64,000 nt of DNA. Origin: Symsagittifera roscoffensis. Taxonomy: Eukaryota > Xenacoelomorpha > Acoela > Convolutidae. The notes beneath the pieces are model-generated. The model worked only from the letters and a program-made list of their open reading frames with translations. It was not told where the DNA came from and ran no database searches. A program made the position numbers and the translations under genes. Numbering within the stretch: position 1 is the stretch's first letter; each line of letters opens with the position of its first letter. The stretch spans positions 26,658,057 to 26,722,056 of the forward strand of contig NC_087070.1 in assembly GCF_963678635.1 (NCBI RefSeq). Reading direction: 5' to 3'. Below are positions 22,231 through 36,700 of the stretch, piece by piece.

Positions 22231-23258
22231 AGGCAAAAAAAGTGCCACCACTGCCTGCTATCTTTTGAAGCTAAGCGATTTCCCGGTGGGTGACTTTCAT
22301 TTCGTTTGTGTAGTTCTTTTAATTTGATAGAGTCAAACCTATTGTGTCTACATTTACCAACTGGGATGCAGATGGAAGGAATTTATTACCCAGCGATGAT
22401 TCGTTTTGAAATTTGAAAATTAATGAAAAATTAAGCGAGAACTACCTAGTTCTATGATAAAAGAATGAAATCGGAAAATAGTTTTACACAACAAACTTGA
22501 GTTTTAGACGAGCAAAATCTCTAAAACCTGTACAGAGGTTACCTAGCCAAAAAAAAACTATAAACTCTGAAAAAACTCAAAATCTTTGCTGAAAAACAAA
22601 TTTTGATTATTTTATGGACATTTTTGGAGACTTCGTTTTTCTATTGTTTTTAAATTTGTTTGACAGTGTGAAAAATTCTTTAAATTGGTGTTTCCAGCTT
22701 AATTTTTTTGTAGAAAAAAAGAAATTGATCAATTTTGGGAAAAATTGGTTCCATTTTTTGCGAAAAAAATTAGCACCATTATTTTTCTGTTGACACCTCA
22801 AGCAGTCTTCGTTCTCTTCAACCTTTTTTTTGCTCAGCTATTTGTTAAAACGCATTCGAAATTGACAATTTCATTCGTTTTGTAATATAAACAGGACTGT
22901 ACGTTTCTCTTATTTGAAGAGCAACATTCGTTCCACAATCCTAGTTTTGTATTTCGTAATTTTGTCTGAGAGTTATGAGCATAGTCCAGTTTGCGCTGTC
23001 ATATTTTTCGTGCTTTGTATATATGAACTTTTGAGCGTAGTCCAGTTTGTTCTGACATCAAATCAGTATATTTCTGTCGTCATACATTGAAGATTGGGTT
23101 TGTCTGGTGTTTTTGCACACTCATCTGACATTGTCAGAGCGGTTTTTCTTGTTTTGCTTTGATATAATTTCGAAAAAATTTTTGAACAATTTTAGAGAAG
23201 TTTGAAAGCCAGCGGGGATTAATATTACCGTTTTTTTGAAAATTTGAAACTGGATCCC

Positions 23259-23458
23259 NNNNNNNNNNNNNNNNNNNNNNNNNNNNNNNNNNNNNNNNNN
23301 NNNNNNNNNNNNNNNNNNNNNNNNNNNNNNNNNNNNNNNNNNNNNNNNNNNNNNNNNNNNNNNNNNNNNNNNNNNNNNNNNNNNNNNNNNNNNNNNNNNN
23401 NNNNNNNNNNNNNNNNNNNNNNNNNNNNNNNNNNNNNNNNNNNNNNNNNNNNNNNNNN
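23259..23458. other. Assembly gap (200 N)
   Basis: Exactly 200 N, a conventional placeholder. The left flank ends in GAAACTGGATCCC and the right flank starts with the ...CTCCTAAAATTTGAAATTGG block. In the copy at 28.36-30.12 kb these two anchors are about 1.76 kb apart, and in the copy at 32.9-33.7 kb about 0.8 kb, so the true gap is probably larger than 200 bp. Confidence 0.95.
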
Positions 23459-23667
23459 GAAAACGGCTCCTAAAATTTGAAATTGGCACTCTAATCTTTG
23501 GAGATATTCTGCTAGTGCTTTCCTTGTAAGCGAAACATTGTTTCTTTTTCAAAAGAAACATTGAAACAGATCATAATATGGCAAACTTTTTGTTAATTTG
23601 CATCCCGATTAGAAATATCAAAGAACAATTCTTGCTGACTTGTATCAAATAATTGAGTTCCTATCAG

Positions 23668-24745
23668 CTATCAGCCCTCGCATGTTGAAGACAATGATAG
23701 CAAGGCTACGTCTTGGACCAGCTTTCCTGTCAAAAAAGTTGACAGGAAGAAACAAGAGTCCTCGCGTAGAAAAGTTCATAAAGCCAGTCTTTCTATACGT
23801 CTGACAGACCCTTGTTATCAAATGTATTGATCTTGGTAGACTAGAGGCGGTTATACACCGTTCTTAAAGAGTGTGTCTAAGGCTAGAAAAGAAACTACAT
23901 GACACTAGAGAATGTGAATGCTAAGCTGAAAACTACGCCAGTCGCTCACCAGCAAAGCAGGAAAATGGTTCAACTGTATGCTTCCTTTAAAATCATCGGA
24001 ACCGATCATTTGAATGAACTAATTGAAGATGCTAAAGTTGACAAAATTATTGGACTAGGCAGCCAATGGATCCTCTTGTTAAGCATGGCCTCGCAACAAA
24101 GTGTGACCACGAAAAATTCATACACAATCCAAAAACCAAATTTTCGTTTACAAATAGGAGTTTTTCGAAGCTAATGATAATGGCAAAAGGTCGCAATTGA
24201 ATGTGCTAATAAGAACAGTGAAGAATGTTTCATAGCAAAAAAAACGAGTTCTCATAGACAATCATTCAGACCTCTCATTCCAGTTCCAGATGCTGGTGGA
24301 ATTGGCGAAGGAACTGAAAGTACTAGAGCAATTGAAAGAACAGCTGAGGTCCCCCAGCATCCCTGCAACGGGAGTTCAAGAAAGGCATTTTGATTGCATC
24401 TTATCAGACAGTAAAAAGACATATGTCTATGACAGTGGTTGGACAAAGCAGGTGCAAAACTGCCAACCGTAGGTGAAGCTGGTCAGCTAATCAGAGTCGA
24501 CCATCTCAGCACCCTAACCTAGTCGGCAAACCTTCGCACCAAACCAAAACACTAGCCACTAGCCCAGACGATGAGGTGCTACGATGTCCGCTCTGCTCTT
24601 ATTAGTGCTCTGTTAAGAACTCAACGATCAATCACTGTTATGTGAAGCACCGATATTCGTGGGTGAAAGCAAGACCAACGCCCAAGCCGCCAAGTCATCA
24701 CGTAGTTTTTGGCGTTGTCCCCGTGCTTACATGAAAAAAGCAAAA
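23668..24745 (+). pseudogene. LINE ORF2 3' fragment (copy B, tandem duplicate)
   Basis: Near-identical to the 21149-22230 segment at an offset of about 2.52 kb, including the RT thumb, the linker and the C2H2 finger. Differences include an in-frame TAG inside the finger (24585-24650), where copy A has AAG. Both copies share older frameshifts, so duplication followed inactivation. Its left breakpoint at about 23668 joins it to the end of the non-coding module (TTGAGTTCCT). Confidence 0.85.
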
Positions 24746-27700
24746 AAAGTGCAGAATGTCGCGTCGTGACCACCATTGCTGCTATCTTTTGAAGGTAAAC
24801 GATTTCCCGGTGGGTGACTTTCATTTCGTTTGAGTAGTTCTATTAATTTGATAGAGTCAAACCTATTGCGTCTACATTTACCAACTGGGGTGCAGATGAG
24901 AGGAATTTATTACCCAGCGATGATTAAGCGAGAACTACCAAGTTATTTGATAAAAAAATGAAATCGGAAAAAAGTTTTACACAACAAACTTGAGTTTTAG
25001 ACGAGCAAAATCTCTAAAATCTGTACAGAGGTTACCTAGCCAAAAAAACTATAAACTCTGAAAAAACTCAAAATCTTTGCTGAAAAACAAATTTGGATTA
25101 TTTTATGGACATTTTTGAAGACTTCGTTTTTCTATTGTTTTTAAATTTATTTGGTAGTGTAAAAAGTTCATTAAGTTAGTTTTTCCAGTTTATTTTTATT
25201 GTAGAAAAGTCAAATTGATCAGTTTTGGGAAAAAATTTAGTTCCTTTTTTTGCGTAAAAAAATTAGCACCATTACTTTTCTGTAGACACTCCACGCAGTC
25301 TTTGTTCTCTACAACCTTTGAATTTTCTTCAGCTTTTTGCTAATAACGCGTTTGAAATTGACAACTTCATTCATTTTGTAATATCAATCAGGACTGTGCG
25401 TTTCTCTTAATTGAAGAGCAACATTCGTTAAACGTTCCTAGTTTTGTATTTCGTAATTTTTGTCTGAGACTTGTGAGCATAGTCCAGTTTGCGCTGTCAT
25501 GATTTTTGTGCTTTGTTTCAATTACTTTTTGAGCGTAGTCCATTTTTTTCTGACATCAAATCAGTATATTTCAGTGGTCATAAATTGCACATTAGGTTTT
25601 TCTGTTGATTTTTTTAAATCTTTTTGCACACTCATGTGATATTGTCATAGTGGTTTTTCTTGTTTTGCTCTGACATTATGTCGAAAAAAGTTTTTGACCA
25701 ACTTTGAAGAAGTTTGACAGCCAGTGGGGATCATTTTTATCGTATTTTTGAGAGTTTGAAACTGGATCCCAATTGGCGGGTGAACTCAGGTACACTAAAT
25801 TTGTGTTTTGAGTTTATCAGCCAGTGTTGCGTTTTTTATCAATGTTTAAATCCGCATTTTGCTTATGTATTTTGTTCTCAGCAAAGTTTTAATTTCCTTG
25901 CGGCAGAAGGATGATAGAAATTTTAAAGTAAACTTCTCTATGTTGTTTGCTGAAATTAAAAACGAGAGATTCCAAATTTCGGACTTTCTTAATTAACCAA
26001 AATTTACGTAAGAAATACCAATTTAAATGATAAAATAGGATGGCAGAAAATTTCCTAATCTCCTAAAGCCTGTACAAAATGTTATAATTTTTCTTGATAA
26101 ACAAAAACATGTAATGGTTCATTGTAAAACTCAATATCTTTGCATGAAAGCAACTTCCGAACGTTTGCTAAATTTTTATTATTTTTTTGAATTTTTGGGC
26201 TGTGAAAATGACTTCTTAAATTGTTCTTTTATTGTAATTTTGTTCTAAAAAGCCCAATTTGACCAATTTTGGGGCAAAACTTCCGATCCGATATGTTTTT
26301 AAAAAAGTGCAATTTACAAAATCTGGCTATTTTCAAAGTACATTTGTTTCTCTTCTGTTTTTTGTCTTTTCTCAACCAGTTTTGAAAAAACTGCGTTTTA
26401 GGTTTCAATGTTTGAAAGAAAACTATGTTCCAAAAGTAATTTCGTCGAGCAGTGTTCCAATAAGTAATTTCTTCCACTAGTGTAACTTTTTCCAATAAAT
26501 TAATAATTTGGCCTTAATTATTTTATAGATTAAACTTACAGATTTAATGTGAACCTCCAACAATGGCAGTAATTTTTTAGAACGAAAAAACATTAAGTAG
26601 ACACTTATTTTCCACAAGGACGTAAGACAATACGGCAAATTGATCAGAAAAAAAAAACATAGTCATTTGAGCTACGCTTATAGTTTTGAAATAATTATAT
26701 TGGTTTGATCCGAAAAAAAACAGTTTTCTAATGGTTCATATCGAGCTTTTTATCGCAAAGCTTTGATAAAAAAAATGCTCAAACATAAATTCTTCTTATT
26801 AAAACAACCTATTACTAACTATTGAAATTTAAAATTCTCCTGGTACTTTTCGATTAAATGGTACAACATATTACATTAAAAACACAAACAAATTTTATAA
26901 AAACAAACATAACTAAAACAAATATAATTTTCTTTTTGAAAACGGTATCTAGTTCCAGCCATTTTTCCGCCAAAATTTGAAATTTTGGTTTATAACAATG
27001 AAGAAATGATGGTTTAAAAGCCGCTAATTTCAAAACAACGCGAATTCGAAAAATCAATTTGAGTTAAGAAGTCAATGAACACAGTGAGTTTATAGTTTCT
27101 AATAAGAAATCTCTAGCCTGATTACAATCATTTTTCACTGAAGATAGACTTTTAGGAAAAATTTGCTGACTTTAGTACCGTGAAAAACTCAAATCTGAAG
27201 TAAGAAATAAAAAAAATAGGTTACATTTTTGATAAGCAAGCTTTAATTTTGCTTGATAGGCAAGAAACATAGTTTGCTCCACAGGCAGACTTAAGAATGG
27301 CAAACATTTCAACAACTGAGGTAAAGATAAAGGATAGGATCAATTTCAGCCAAAAACTATAGAGACTATGGTATTAATCACTTTCTATTTGTTCAAGTGA
27401 AGCAAATAGTCAACCTGCTAATCTTAAAATATCGCAAGTTCGGAAAATCGAATTGAGTTATGAAGTCAATGAACACAGTGAATTTATAGCTTCTAATAAG
27501 AAATCTCAAGCCTGATCACAACAAATCTTCGCTGAAGATAAGCTTTAATAATTTTTTTGCTTAATTTGATTATGTAAAAAACTCAAGTCTAAAGTAAAAG
27601 ATAAAGAAGCAAAAAAATCTCTAAAAATCTGTTCAATAGGTTACATTTTTACTTGATAGCCAAAAACGTCATGTTACTCTGAAAAAACTCAATATCTTTG

Positions 27701-30700
27701 CTGAAAACAATTTTTGAACAATTCACGAAAAATTTTGGAGTCTTTGTGTTTCTATTGTTTTTAAATTTGTTTGGCAGTGTAAAAAGTTCTATAGGTTGGT
27801 ATTTCCAGCTTACTTTTAATCTAGAATTAGTCAAAATGATCTATTTAGAAAAAAAACTGGTTCCAATTTTTACGAAAAAAATAGCACCTTACTTTTCTGT
27901 TGAAATTCCAAGCAGTCTTTGCTCTCTTCAGCTTTTGATTTTTCTTCAGCTATTTGGTATATCCGCGTTTGAAAAGGACAATTTCATTCATTTTGTAATA
28001 TACATCAGGACTGTACATTTCTCTTAATTGAAGAGCAACATTCGTTCCACGTTCCTAGTTTTTGTATTTCGTAATCTGAGACTTGTGAGCATAGTCCAGT
28101 TTGCGCTGTCATATTTTTCGTGCTCTGTATATATGAACTTTTGAGCGTAGTCCAGTTTGTTCTGACATCAAATCAGTATATTTCTGTCGTCATACATTGC
28201 AGATTAAGTTTTTCTGGTATTTTTGCACACTCATCTGATATTGTCATAGCGGTTTTTCTTGTTTTGCTTTCATATAATTTCGAAAAAATTTTTGAACTGT
28301 TTTAGAGAAGTTTGAAAGCCTGCGGGGATCAGTCTTATCGTATTTTTGAGAGTTTGAAATTGGATCCCATTTGGCGGGTGAACTCAGGTGCCCCTAAAGG
28401 TGTGTTTTGAGTTTATCAGCTAGTGTTGCATTTTTTATCGATGGTTAAATCTGCGTTTTGCTTATGTATCATTTTCTCAGCATACTTTTAATTTCCTTGC
28501 AGCAAACGGAAATTTTAAAGTAAACTTCTCTATGTTGTTTATTGAAATGAAAAACGGGAGTGTTCAAAGTTCGGACTCTCTTAAATAATCAAAATTTACG
28601 TAAGAAATACCAAATTAATTAATAAATTAAGATAGCAGAAAAATTCTGAAAACTTTCGAAAAGAGTTTTAGACAAGAATAATCTTTTAAAACTTGTACAT
28701 GATAATCAAAAACAGCTGATTGTACATCGTAAAACTCAATATCTTTGCATAAAAGCAACTTTCAAAGCTTTGGTGAGTTTTTTTTAATTGGTGGGCTGTT
28801 TAAAAGACTCCTTAAACTGTTCTTTTTAGCGTAGTTTTGTTCTAAAAAAAAACTGACCAATTTTGGGCTAAAATTTTTGATCCAACATGTTTTGAAAAAA
28901 AAAGAACCTGACAAAATCTGGCTAATTTCAAAGCACATTCGGTTCTCTTCTTTTCTTTGTCTTCTCCTAATCAGTTTTGAAAAAAATCCGTTTCAAATTT
29001 CCATGTTATTCATTTTGTCACGCTAGTTTATATCAGCATTGAACGATTCTCTTTATTGGGCAGCAAAACTCGTTCCATACTTTTTGTTTTCGGTAATTAT
29101 TGTCTCAGACATTTGCGCATGGTCCAGTTTGCGTAGTGGAATTTGTCTCTTTGTTTGTAATTTTTAGCTGGACTATTAGTTATGACACCAAACCTGTAAT
29201 TTTTAATCTTCATAGATTGCACACTTAAATTTTTAATTATCTTGTTGCTTATTCATTTGATCATTGCCATTTTTCATGTTCTTTTTACTTACCGGTCCCA
29301 TTATCAAATATATCTGATTTGTATATCTGATTTTAGCCACCAGTTAGATTCTTATTTCATACTTTCAAAGATAAGATTGGACCGATCCTGTAGGTTGTCA
29401 ATTTGCTTTCTAAATATGGCCAGAATATAGCAAAAACCACACACAACGTTTGAGTTGTCTCGTTCCTCAAGTGACGAGGTTGGGGAGGGGAGTCAATTGA
29501 TTATATCTTACTTCTTTTACTTCAGAAAGAATGGGTGTCTGCACTAATTAATTTTTTAGTTTTTAAGTCATTGTTTTAAAATTGAACTAATTCATTTGCT
29601 TTTTTCAGACTGAACTTTTGCAACTGAATTTTGAACGGCGTTTTGGATAAAAAGCAAAAGAGCCTTTGGGAAAACAGGAAAATTTTCAGAATTGATTCAT
29701 TAGTTATAGACAATCACCTTTTAATGCAAGAGACAAAACACTTGACGAAACTCATATCGTTTTACTAAAAAAAATCAAATTACATGTCCTTGATTGTGAT
29801 TTAAAAGATTATCATGTGTTGCTTAAGCGTAAGTAGTTGCCTGATGATCTAATGGAGGGTTGTATTGTAAAGTTGAAGTGATGTGTACCGCTATCGAAAA
29901 CTTTTAAAAATTGATGTAGAAAAGTAAACAGTTAAAATATATTTTTTCAATGAGTGCTTACTACCTTTGGAGAGCACTCATAAAAAAAATGTGGACACAC
30001 TTAACTATGCATTTTCCTCGAAAAACTGCACAATATATTTATTTATTCCCACAGAAAAATCAAGCCATAAAATGTAGATTCAGTTGAAATTACCATAAAA
30101 ACCTAATTGCTCGTGAGACACCCGCTCCTAAAATTTGGAATTGGCACTCTAATCATTGGAGATTTTCTGCTAGTGCTTTCCTTTGTAAGCAAAACATTGC
30201 TTCTTTTTCATGAGAAACATTGAAACAGATCAAAATATGGCACGTTTTTTGTAAACTTGTATCCCGATTAGAACTAACAAACAACAACTCTTGCTGACTT
30301 GTATCAAATAATTGAGTTCCTGTATCAGATAACTTATCCTTTTTTATTTATAACTGACGCTCTTTTTGTTTGTACTTGTTAAACTTTATCATGTTTTTGA
30401 AAATTATATCAGTACTACCGTTTATCAGTGATATAAAACAGTGCAATCATGCACCCAAAAACATAAGCAATTTGATTCCGAAAAAGATTTTTTTTTTGAA
30501 AAATAATGATTGAAAATTTTTTTTCTAGAATAATTTAATACTTTGGCCTTAATTATCTTATAGATGAAAAAAAAATGTGAACTTCCAACAGCCGCAGTAA
30601 TTTTGTAAGGTATAAATCATTCAGTTAACACATATTTTTCACAAAGACGTGAGACAGTACGACAAAGCGATCAGAAAAAGAAACATAGTCTGTTGAGCTA

Positions 30701-33700
30701 CGCTTATAGTTTTGAAATAATTACATTGATTTGATCCAAAAAAAACACTGTTTTAATGGTTCATATCGAGCTTTATATTGAAAAGCAAGGATAAGAAAAA
30801 GCTCAAACATAAAATTTTTCTGATTAAAACAATCTATTACTACCAATTGAAATTTAAAACTCTTCTGGTACTTTTCGCTTAAAATTGTACAAAATATTAC
30901 AAGAGAAAAACAAACAAAATTATAAAAACAAACATAACTAAAACAAATATAGTTTTCTGTTTGAAAACGGTATCTAGTTGAAACCAGTTTTCCGCCAAAA
31001 CTTGAAATTTTGTTTATAACAAGGAAGAAATGACGGTTTAAAAGCCGCTAGTCTTAAAACAACGCAAATTCGAAAAATCGTTTTGATTTAGAAGTCAATG
31101 AACACAATGAAATTAAGGCTTTTAAAAAGAAATTTCCAGCCTTTTTTACAACGATTCTTCGCTGAAGATAGACCTTTAAAAAGTTTATGCTTATTCTGGT
31201 ACCGTAAAAAAACTCAAGTCTTAGAGAAAAAAGCGATTTTGTCTTACCTATCAAAATTTTTCGAACAAAGAAAATGATTAGAAGTAGATTCTAACAAAAA
31301 GTACATGCATGCCTGATTGAAGTGTTATTCCGCTGAAAATAGAAATGAGTGAAATTATATAGTTTCAATTCTACAAAAATCGATGTTTCATAAATTGAGG
31401 TCACGTAGGGAAGAGTATTTTCCGCTGACTTCTCAAATTCAAACCTAATTGATAAAATTCATCTCCTTTTCTCGAATTATTTACTAAAATTAGAAAAAAA
31501 AACAAATTTGACACTGCTGGTTTATCTGATTTCTTATACAACTTCAAATGAACACAAAAAAGAAAGCTTCTCTCAACAATTTCTGAACACACGCACATAC
31601 AAACTCTGATCTTTTGAACGTACGTTTTTTTATGAATTTTCAAAATTTTCAAATAATCGGAATTAAAACTGCAAGCTCAAAACCAACAGTAGTTCTAACA
31701 AAAAAAAGCCAGAAGCTCAGACAATTAAAGTTGGAATTGCCATTTGTAAAAAAAATATATGAGGAATTGGATGTACTTTTTCAGTAACAGATAAATGAAA
31801 TTTTTCCCTATTAGAATTTTGGCTAAGCGAGATACCTAATCTGTCAAATTGAGTATATAAACATAACGCTACATGTGACAAGGTTGAAGTTTGAAAAAGG
31901 AGTAGCAATTTGGTAACAAAAACTCTCCAAAAAAATGCAATTAACAGCTATTCAAAAAAAAACTTCTGACCACTATCTCTGACCAGAAAAAAAAACAGCT
32001 TCTAACTGCAATTTAAAAGTCGCACAGAGCGAAATATTTCTTAGTTGCTTGAATTTAAATTGACGCTAAAGATAATTTTTCTTTTAGTGCAGATTTTTGA
32101 GTAGATGTTTCAAACGCGATACACGCAAAAACGAAATTTTTTTTTATCGTTTGATACTATAGTTATATCTGAACGAAATAAGAACACTCGAACAACCACG
32201 GATTTGGCGTTACTTAAATTTATTTTTCTAAGCAATCACTCAAATGTTTGGTGTTCAAGCAGTCACTCATAATAAATTACGATGGAAATTTCAAAATGAG
32301 TTCCAACTGCTTTTTAGAAAAAAAATACTTGAAATTGGTTTTGAAAGTAGTGAATAAGGTACCGGATTAGTGAATTGGAAAAATAGACTTTCTGTAGCAG
32401 CCAGTAAATTACAATCTAGATGCAAGACTACCATTGTGAAACAGGAAGATATAATGAAAAAAAAATGGTTCTCAATTAACTTTTTGAAGGCTAAAAACCC
32501 AAATTACTAAAATCATATCAAAATGATGGGATTTTAGTGGCAAAGTAAAAATATCAGCAGCGATTTATCGAAGTAAACAAACGTTATTGAAAAAAAGTTC
32601 ACATCGCCTTTTTTAGGCAACTGGACAACCCAGAATAATTTTTATGACTATGCTAAGGTTATTTTTTTGTCCGAGACGTGTGAGTCCAGACCAAATTGCT
32701 TTGTCATCAAATCTGTAAATTTAACTCGACAAATTTTGCACACTTGTGTTTTTTAAATCGTGTTGCTCTTTCAGCTGATACTAATATAGCGGTTTTGCAT
32801 TCACTTATTGTCCCAAAGTGTGTGAAAATTTATAAGCTTGGTGTCCTTTTTGCTAGGTTTTGTCAGTTTTAGGGAGAAAATTGACAACTTGTGGGAATCA
32901 AACTTAACCTAATTTCTAAAATGTGATATTAGAATCCAGTTGGAGGAAAAAACGAAACATTTAGATGCCCCTGAAATTGTGTTTTGAGTTGCAATATCGT
33001 ATGTGAGTCTGTATATTGCTCTATAAAGTTTTTTTTGCATCCGTTTTTCAATTTTTTTTTTGCTGCCATTAGTATGATTGTTAGACATAGAATAAGAAAG
33101 AGTAACTGTGCGAACTGAAGAGGTTTTTTAAATTCTAGCCAAAATGATTAAAGAAATCAATTGGACAACACCGAGAAATTTATTAAGTTTATGTCCTATA
33201 AGAAGAAATTCAATGATTGGTTTGGTGAACAGGAATTTTTTTGAGAAAAGATCCTTCAGTCAGAGTCAATCCTCACTTTGATGCAAACCACAAAAAAAAT
33301 GACGAAGAATGTTACTCGATGTTGTGGAATTTTTTTGAACATAGATTTCATTAATTGTGATATGAAAATTCATCTTGTGCTGCCTACGCGGTGGGAGTTG
33401 GTGATGATTTGATGCCAAGTTGGTTCGTCAAGTTTAAAAAGTGAAATTTGTAGATTATGCTTACCGCTATTGAAACTATTTAAAAATGTTAAAATATTTC
33501 CTTGATATTTAAATTATGTTTAAATAAACGAATGCTTTCCACCCTTAGAGATTGCTTTTATACTATTTGATGACTCATTAAACTATGTGACTTCTACGAA
33601 AAATTGCACTATATCACTTCTTTGCTCCCACAAACGAGATGCGAGCAAAAAAATTTGGATTCAGTTGAAATCACCAAAAACGTAATTGATCTTGTGAAAG

Positions 33701-36700
33701 CCCTTTTTTTAAAACTGGAAATGATACTCTAATGGGAAGTTGTCTGCTAGTTCTATGCTTTTCAAGCAAACCATTGCTTTTCTTGTTAGAGATGAACAAT
33801 TGGTTAAATTTTTTGCTAATTTGTATCCCGAGTAAAAATAACAAAATTACAAACAACAGTTCTTGCAAACTTGTATCAAATAACTGAGTGCCTTTATCAA
33901 GTAACTAGCTCTTGCTAACTCTTAAGTTACGCTAATTTATTGATATTGCTTGTTACAATGTATCATTTTTTTAAATCATCAATTTTGTGAAATAGTATAA
34001 TCATGCGCCTAAAAACTAAACAGTTTGGTTCTGAAAAAAATTCCTTGTTGAGAACATATGATTGGAGAACTGTTTGCTAATTGAACCATATATTTGAGTC
34101 TTATGAAAAATTGAATGCAAAAATCAAAACTGTACCAAAAAAAAGCAAGCTACTTTGTGCTAATTCTGAAAAAATGGGTTAATAAATCAATAGACATAAT
34201 GAGTTCATGGCTTCTAATGAAAATCTCGAGTATGTTCTCAATAAATCTCCAATGAAGATAGCATTGAATAACATGTATATGCTTGCACACCCAAAGCAAC
34301 TATCAGAGAAGTTGAAGCATTATGAGCTGACGATTCAAATTAATTTTTAATTGAATAAAAAGTTTATATGTAGATTCTCACCCAGTTAGACATGGTTGAA
34401 ATTAACTGGCTATAGTTGTATGATCGATGAAGCGTCAAAAATAGAGGTGGGTAGATCAGAGCGATTTCCGTTGAGTTTTTAAGAGCACTCGAACATGGTT
34501 AAACTTTGAAGAACAGGCAACCCTATTATGACGTTGAAGCTGACTTCAACATTGGGCTTATAGAAAAACCTGAACGGAAAAATTTTACAAACGAAAATAC
34601 AGTAAATGGACAAGGTATGAAATCAAATTTCAAACCAACTGGTTCCTATATAAAGTAGTGACTCTGGAACCAATAGAAAAACAACAGTTTGGTGCCAATA
34701 AAAAAACAGTTGAATTGTCAAAGTGTTAAAAATTCGTTTGTTGTAAAACTGTGATGGTATAACTGATTGCTTCTAAGCTGATAAACTTTTTTAACATATC
34801 TTGTTGATGTGCAGTGTGTACTATTTAAATAGAATGACTAAGAAACACCAACTAAAATTTACGTTCCACAGCGATAAAACGTAATTCAAAAAATACTTCG
34901 GCTTAAAACAATTTTGAGATGAGAAAAATTTACCGCTGAAGCATGAAAAGAAAAATTTAAACAGAAAAAAATTAAGGTAAAAAAGAGAGCAACAGAAAAA
35001 TTTTTTGCTGTGCGTCAGGATTAACTAATTGAATCATAAATTTGTGTCTTATGAAAGGTTTAATGTAAAATGCAAAAGCTAGTCTAGGATAGGATTTGTG
35101 ATAAAATTTTTTCTTCTCTCTTTTTGTTGCTCAAGCGAAGAAGTTTTTTGCTAGCTCTAAGCTAACCCAAGTAGGAAAAAAATAATTGGGTTATTAAGTC
35201 AATAAGTACAATGAGTTAATAGCTTCTGTAGAAAATCTCGAGTATGATCACGACGAATCTCAGCTGAAGGTGGAATTAAATAACATGCATATGCTTGCAC
35301 AATCGTGCACAGTAAAAAAAAGTTATCAGAGATAGTATAGCATTATGCGCTGACGAATCAACAGCTGCTGATGTTTCTGATTTTTTTAAACATCCTTTGA
35401 TAAAAACAAAACTGAAAATTTCCCTCAACAAGTTCTGCACCCATTTACACACTCAAAATGATTTTTAAAGATTGAAGAGTTTTAAATATTCGCGACAATT
35501 TTTCGAAATCAAAAACGAACAGCAGTTCTGGCGCGAACGCCAACGTTTGAAACAACTAAAGATCGAATTGCCTTTCCTACAAATTATACGCTCTGTTGGA
35601 GCAAATTATGATGAGCTCGATGTACTGTTTCAGGTACAAATTTTTTGTTCTGTCAGAATCTTGGCTAAGCGAGCTATCGAACCTGTGAAATTGATTAGAA
35701 ACACGCTGCTACATGTAAAATATTAGAAATTGTGTGGAGGAATAGCAACTTTTCAAAAAAGTATCTCGAAACATTTAAATTATACAACCTCAAAAAACTC
35801 AAATTCTTCCTAACTCGACAATCTGTGACCAACAAAAATTGTTTCTAACTGCAGTTTACTAGTCGCCCAGTGTAATAATTGAAATTGTCTTGGCTTAAGA
35901 ATGACGCTAAGGATAAACAAATTCGAACTGCTTGATATAATTTGATATCTATAAGAAATGAAACGAATTTTACAGGTCACTCGAACATAGATTTGCCGTT
36001 AATCAAATTTAACGAACACGCAACCACTGTTCACTATGGTGTCGAAGCTGACTTTAATATTGCGCTTATAAGAAAACTTGAACGGAAAATTTTTACGGTG
36101 TAAAGTACAAAAAACTGATATTGCATGAACTAAAGTTTGAGTTCAACTGGTTTTTAAATAAAAAAGTGAAATTAGTACAAATAGAAAAATAAAAGTTTGG
36201 TATCAATAAAAAAAAACTGTTCAATGGGTACAAAATTTAAAAAATTGTTGGAAAACTGTGATTGGAAAACTGTGATTGTAAAACTGTTTGCTACTAAGCT
36301 GATAAGCTTCTTCAACATATCTTGTAGATGAAAGTTTTTTTTACTTTGACGTTCAACAGCCGCAGTAATTTTGTGTAGAGTGTACCATTTAAATAGAATG
36401 ACTAAAAAGCACCCAGCTCCACAGCGATAAAACGTGCTCCAAAGTAATCCACCTGTTCGAAAACGAATTCGCAATGAAAACGATTTACCGCTAACTCAAA
36501 GAAAAAAGTATTTGAAACAGAAAAAACTATGCTTCATTTTTAATTATTTCAATTATATATTTGCGTCTTATATAAAATTTAAAGTTAAATCCAAAAAATT
36601 GGCAGTAAATTAATTAGTATAGGATAACACATGTGATCAAATTCGTTTTTTTTTTAATCTTTGTCTTTGTTTTTCAAGCGAAGCAGTTTTCTGCTAGTTC

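Larger units (their letters stand above)
21149..25780 (+). repeat. Tandem duplication, period about 2.5 kb
   Basis: Collinear anchors: AGAATGTGAATGCTAAGCTG at 21391 and 23909, TGAGTTTTAGACGAGC at about 22498 and 24991, GAAACTGGATCCC at 23246 and 25758. The offset is 2.49-2.52 kb throughout. Each unit holds a LINE 3' fragment plus the front of the non-coding module. The assembly gap lies at the boundary of the first unit. Confidence 0.9.

Noticed and set aside
23121-23561. Frames spanning the run of N
   Set aside because: Open only because the unknown bases cannot contain a stop.
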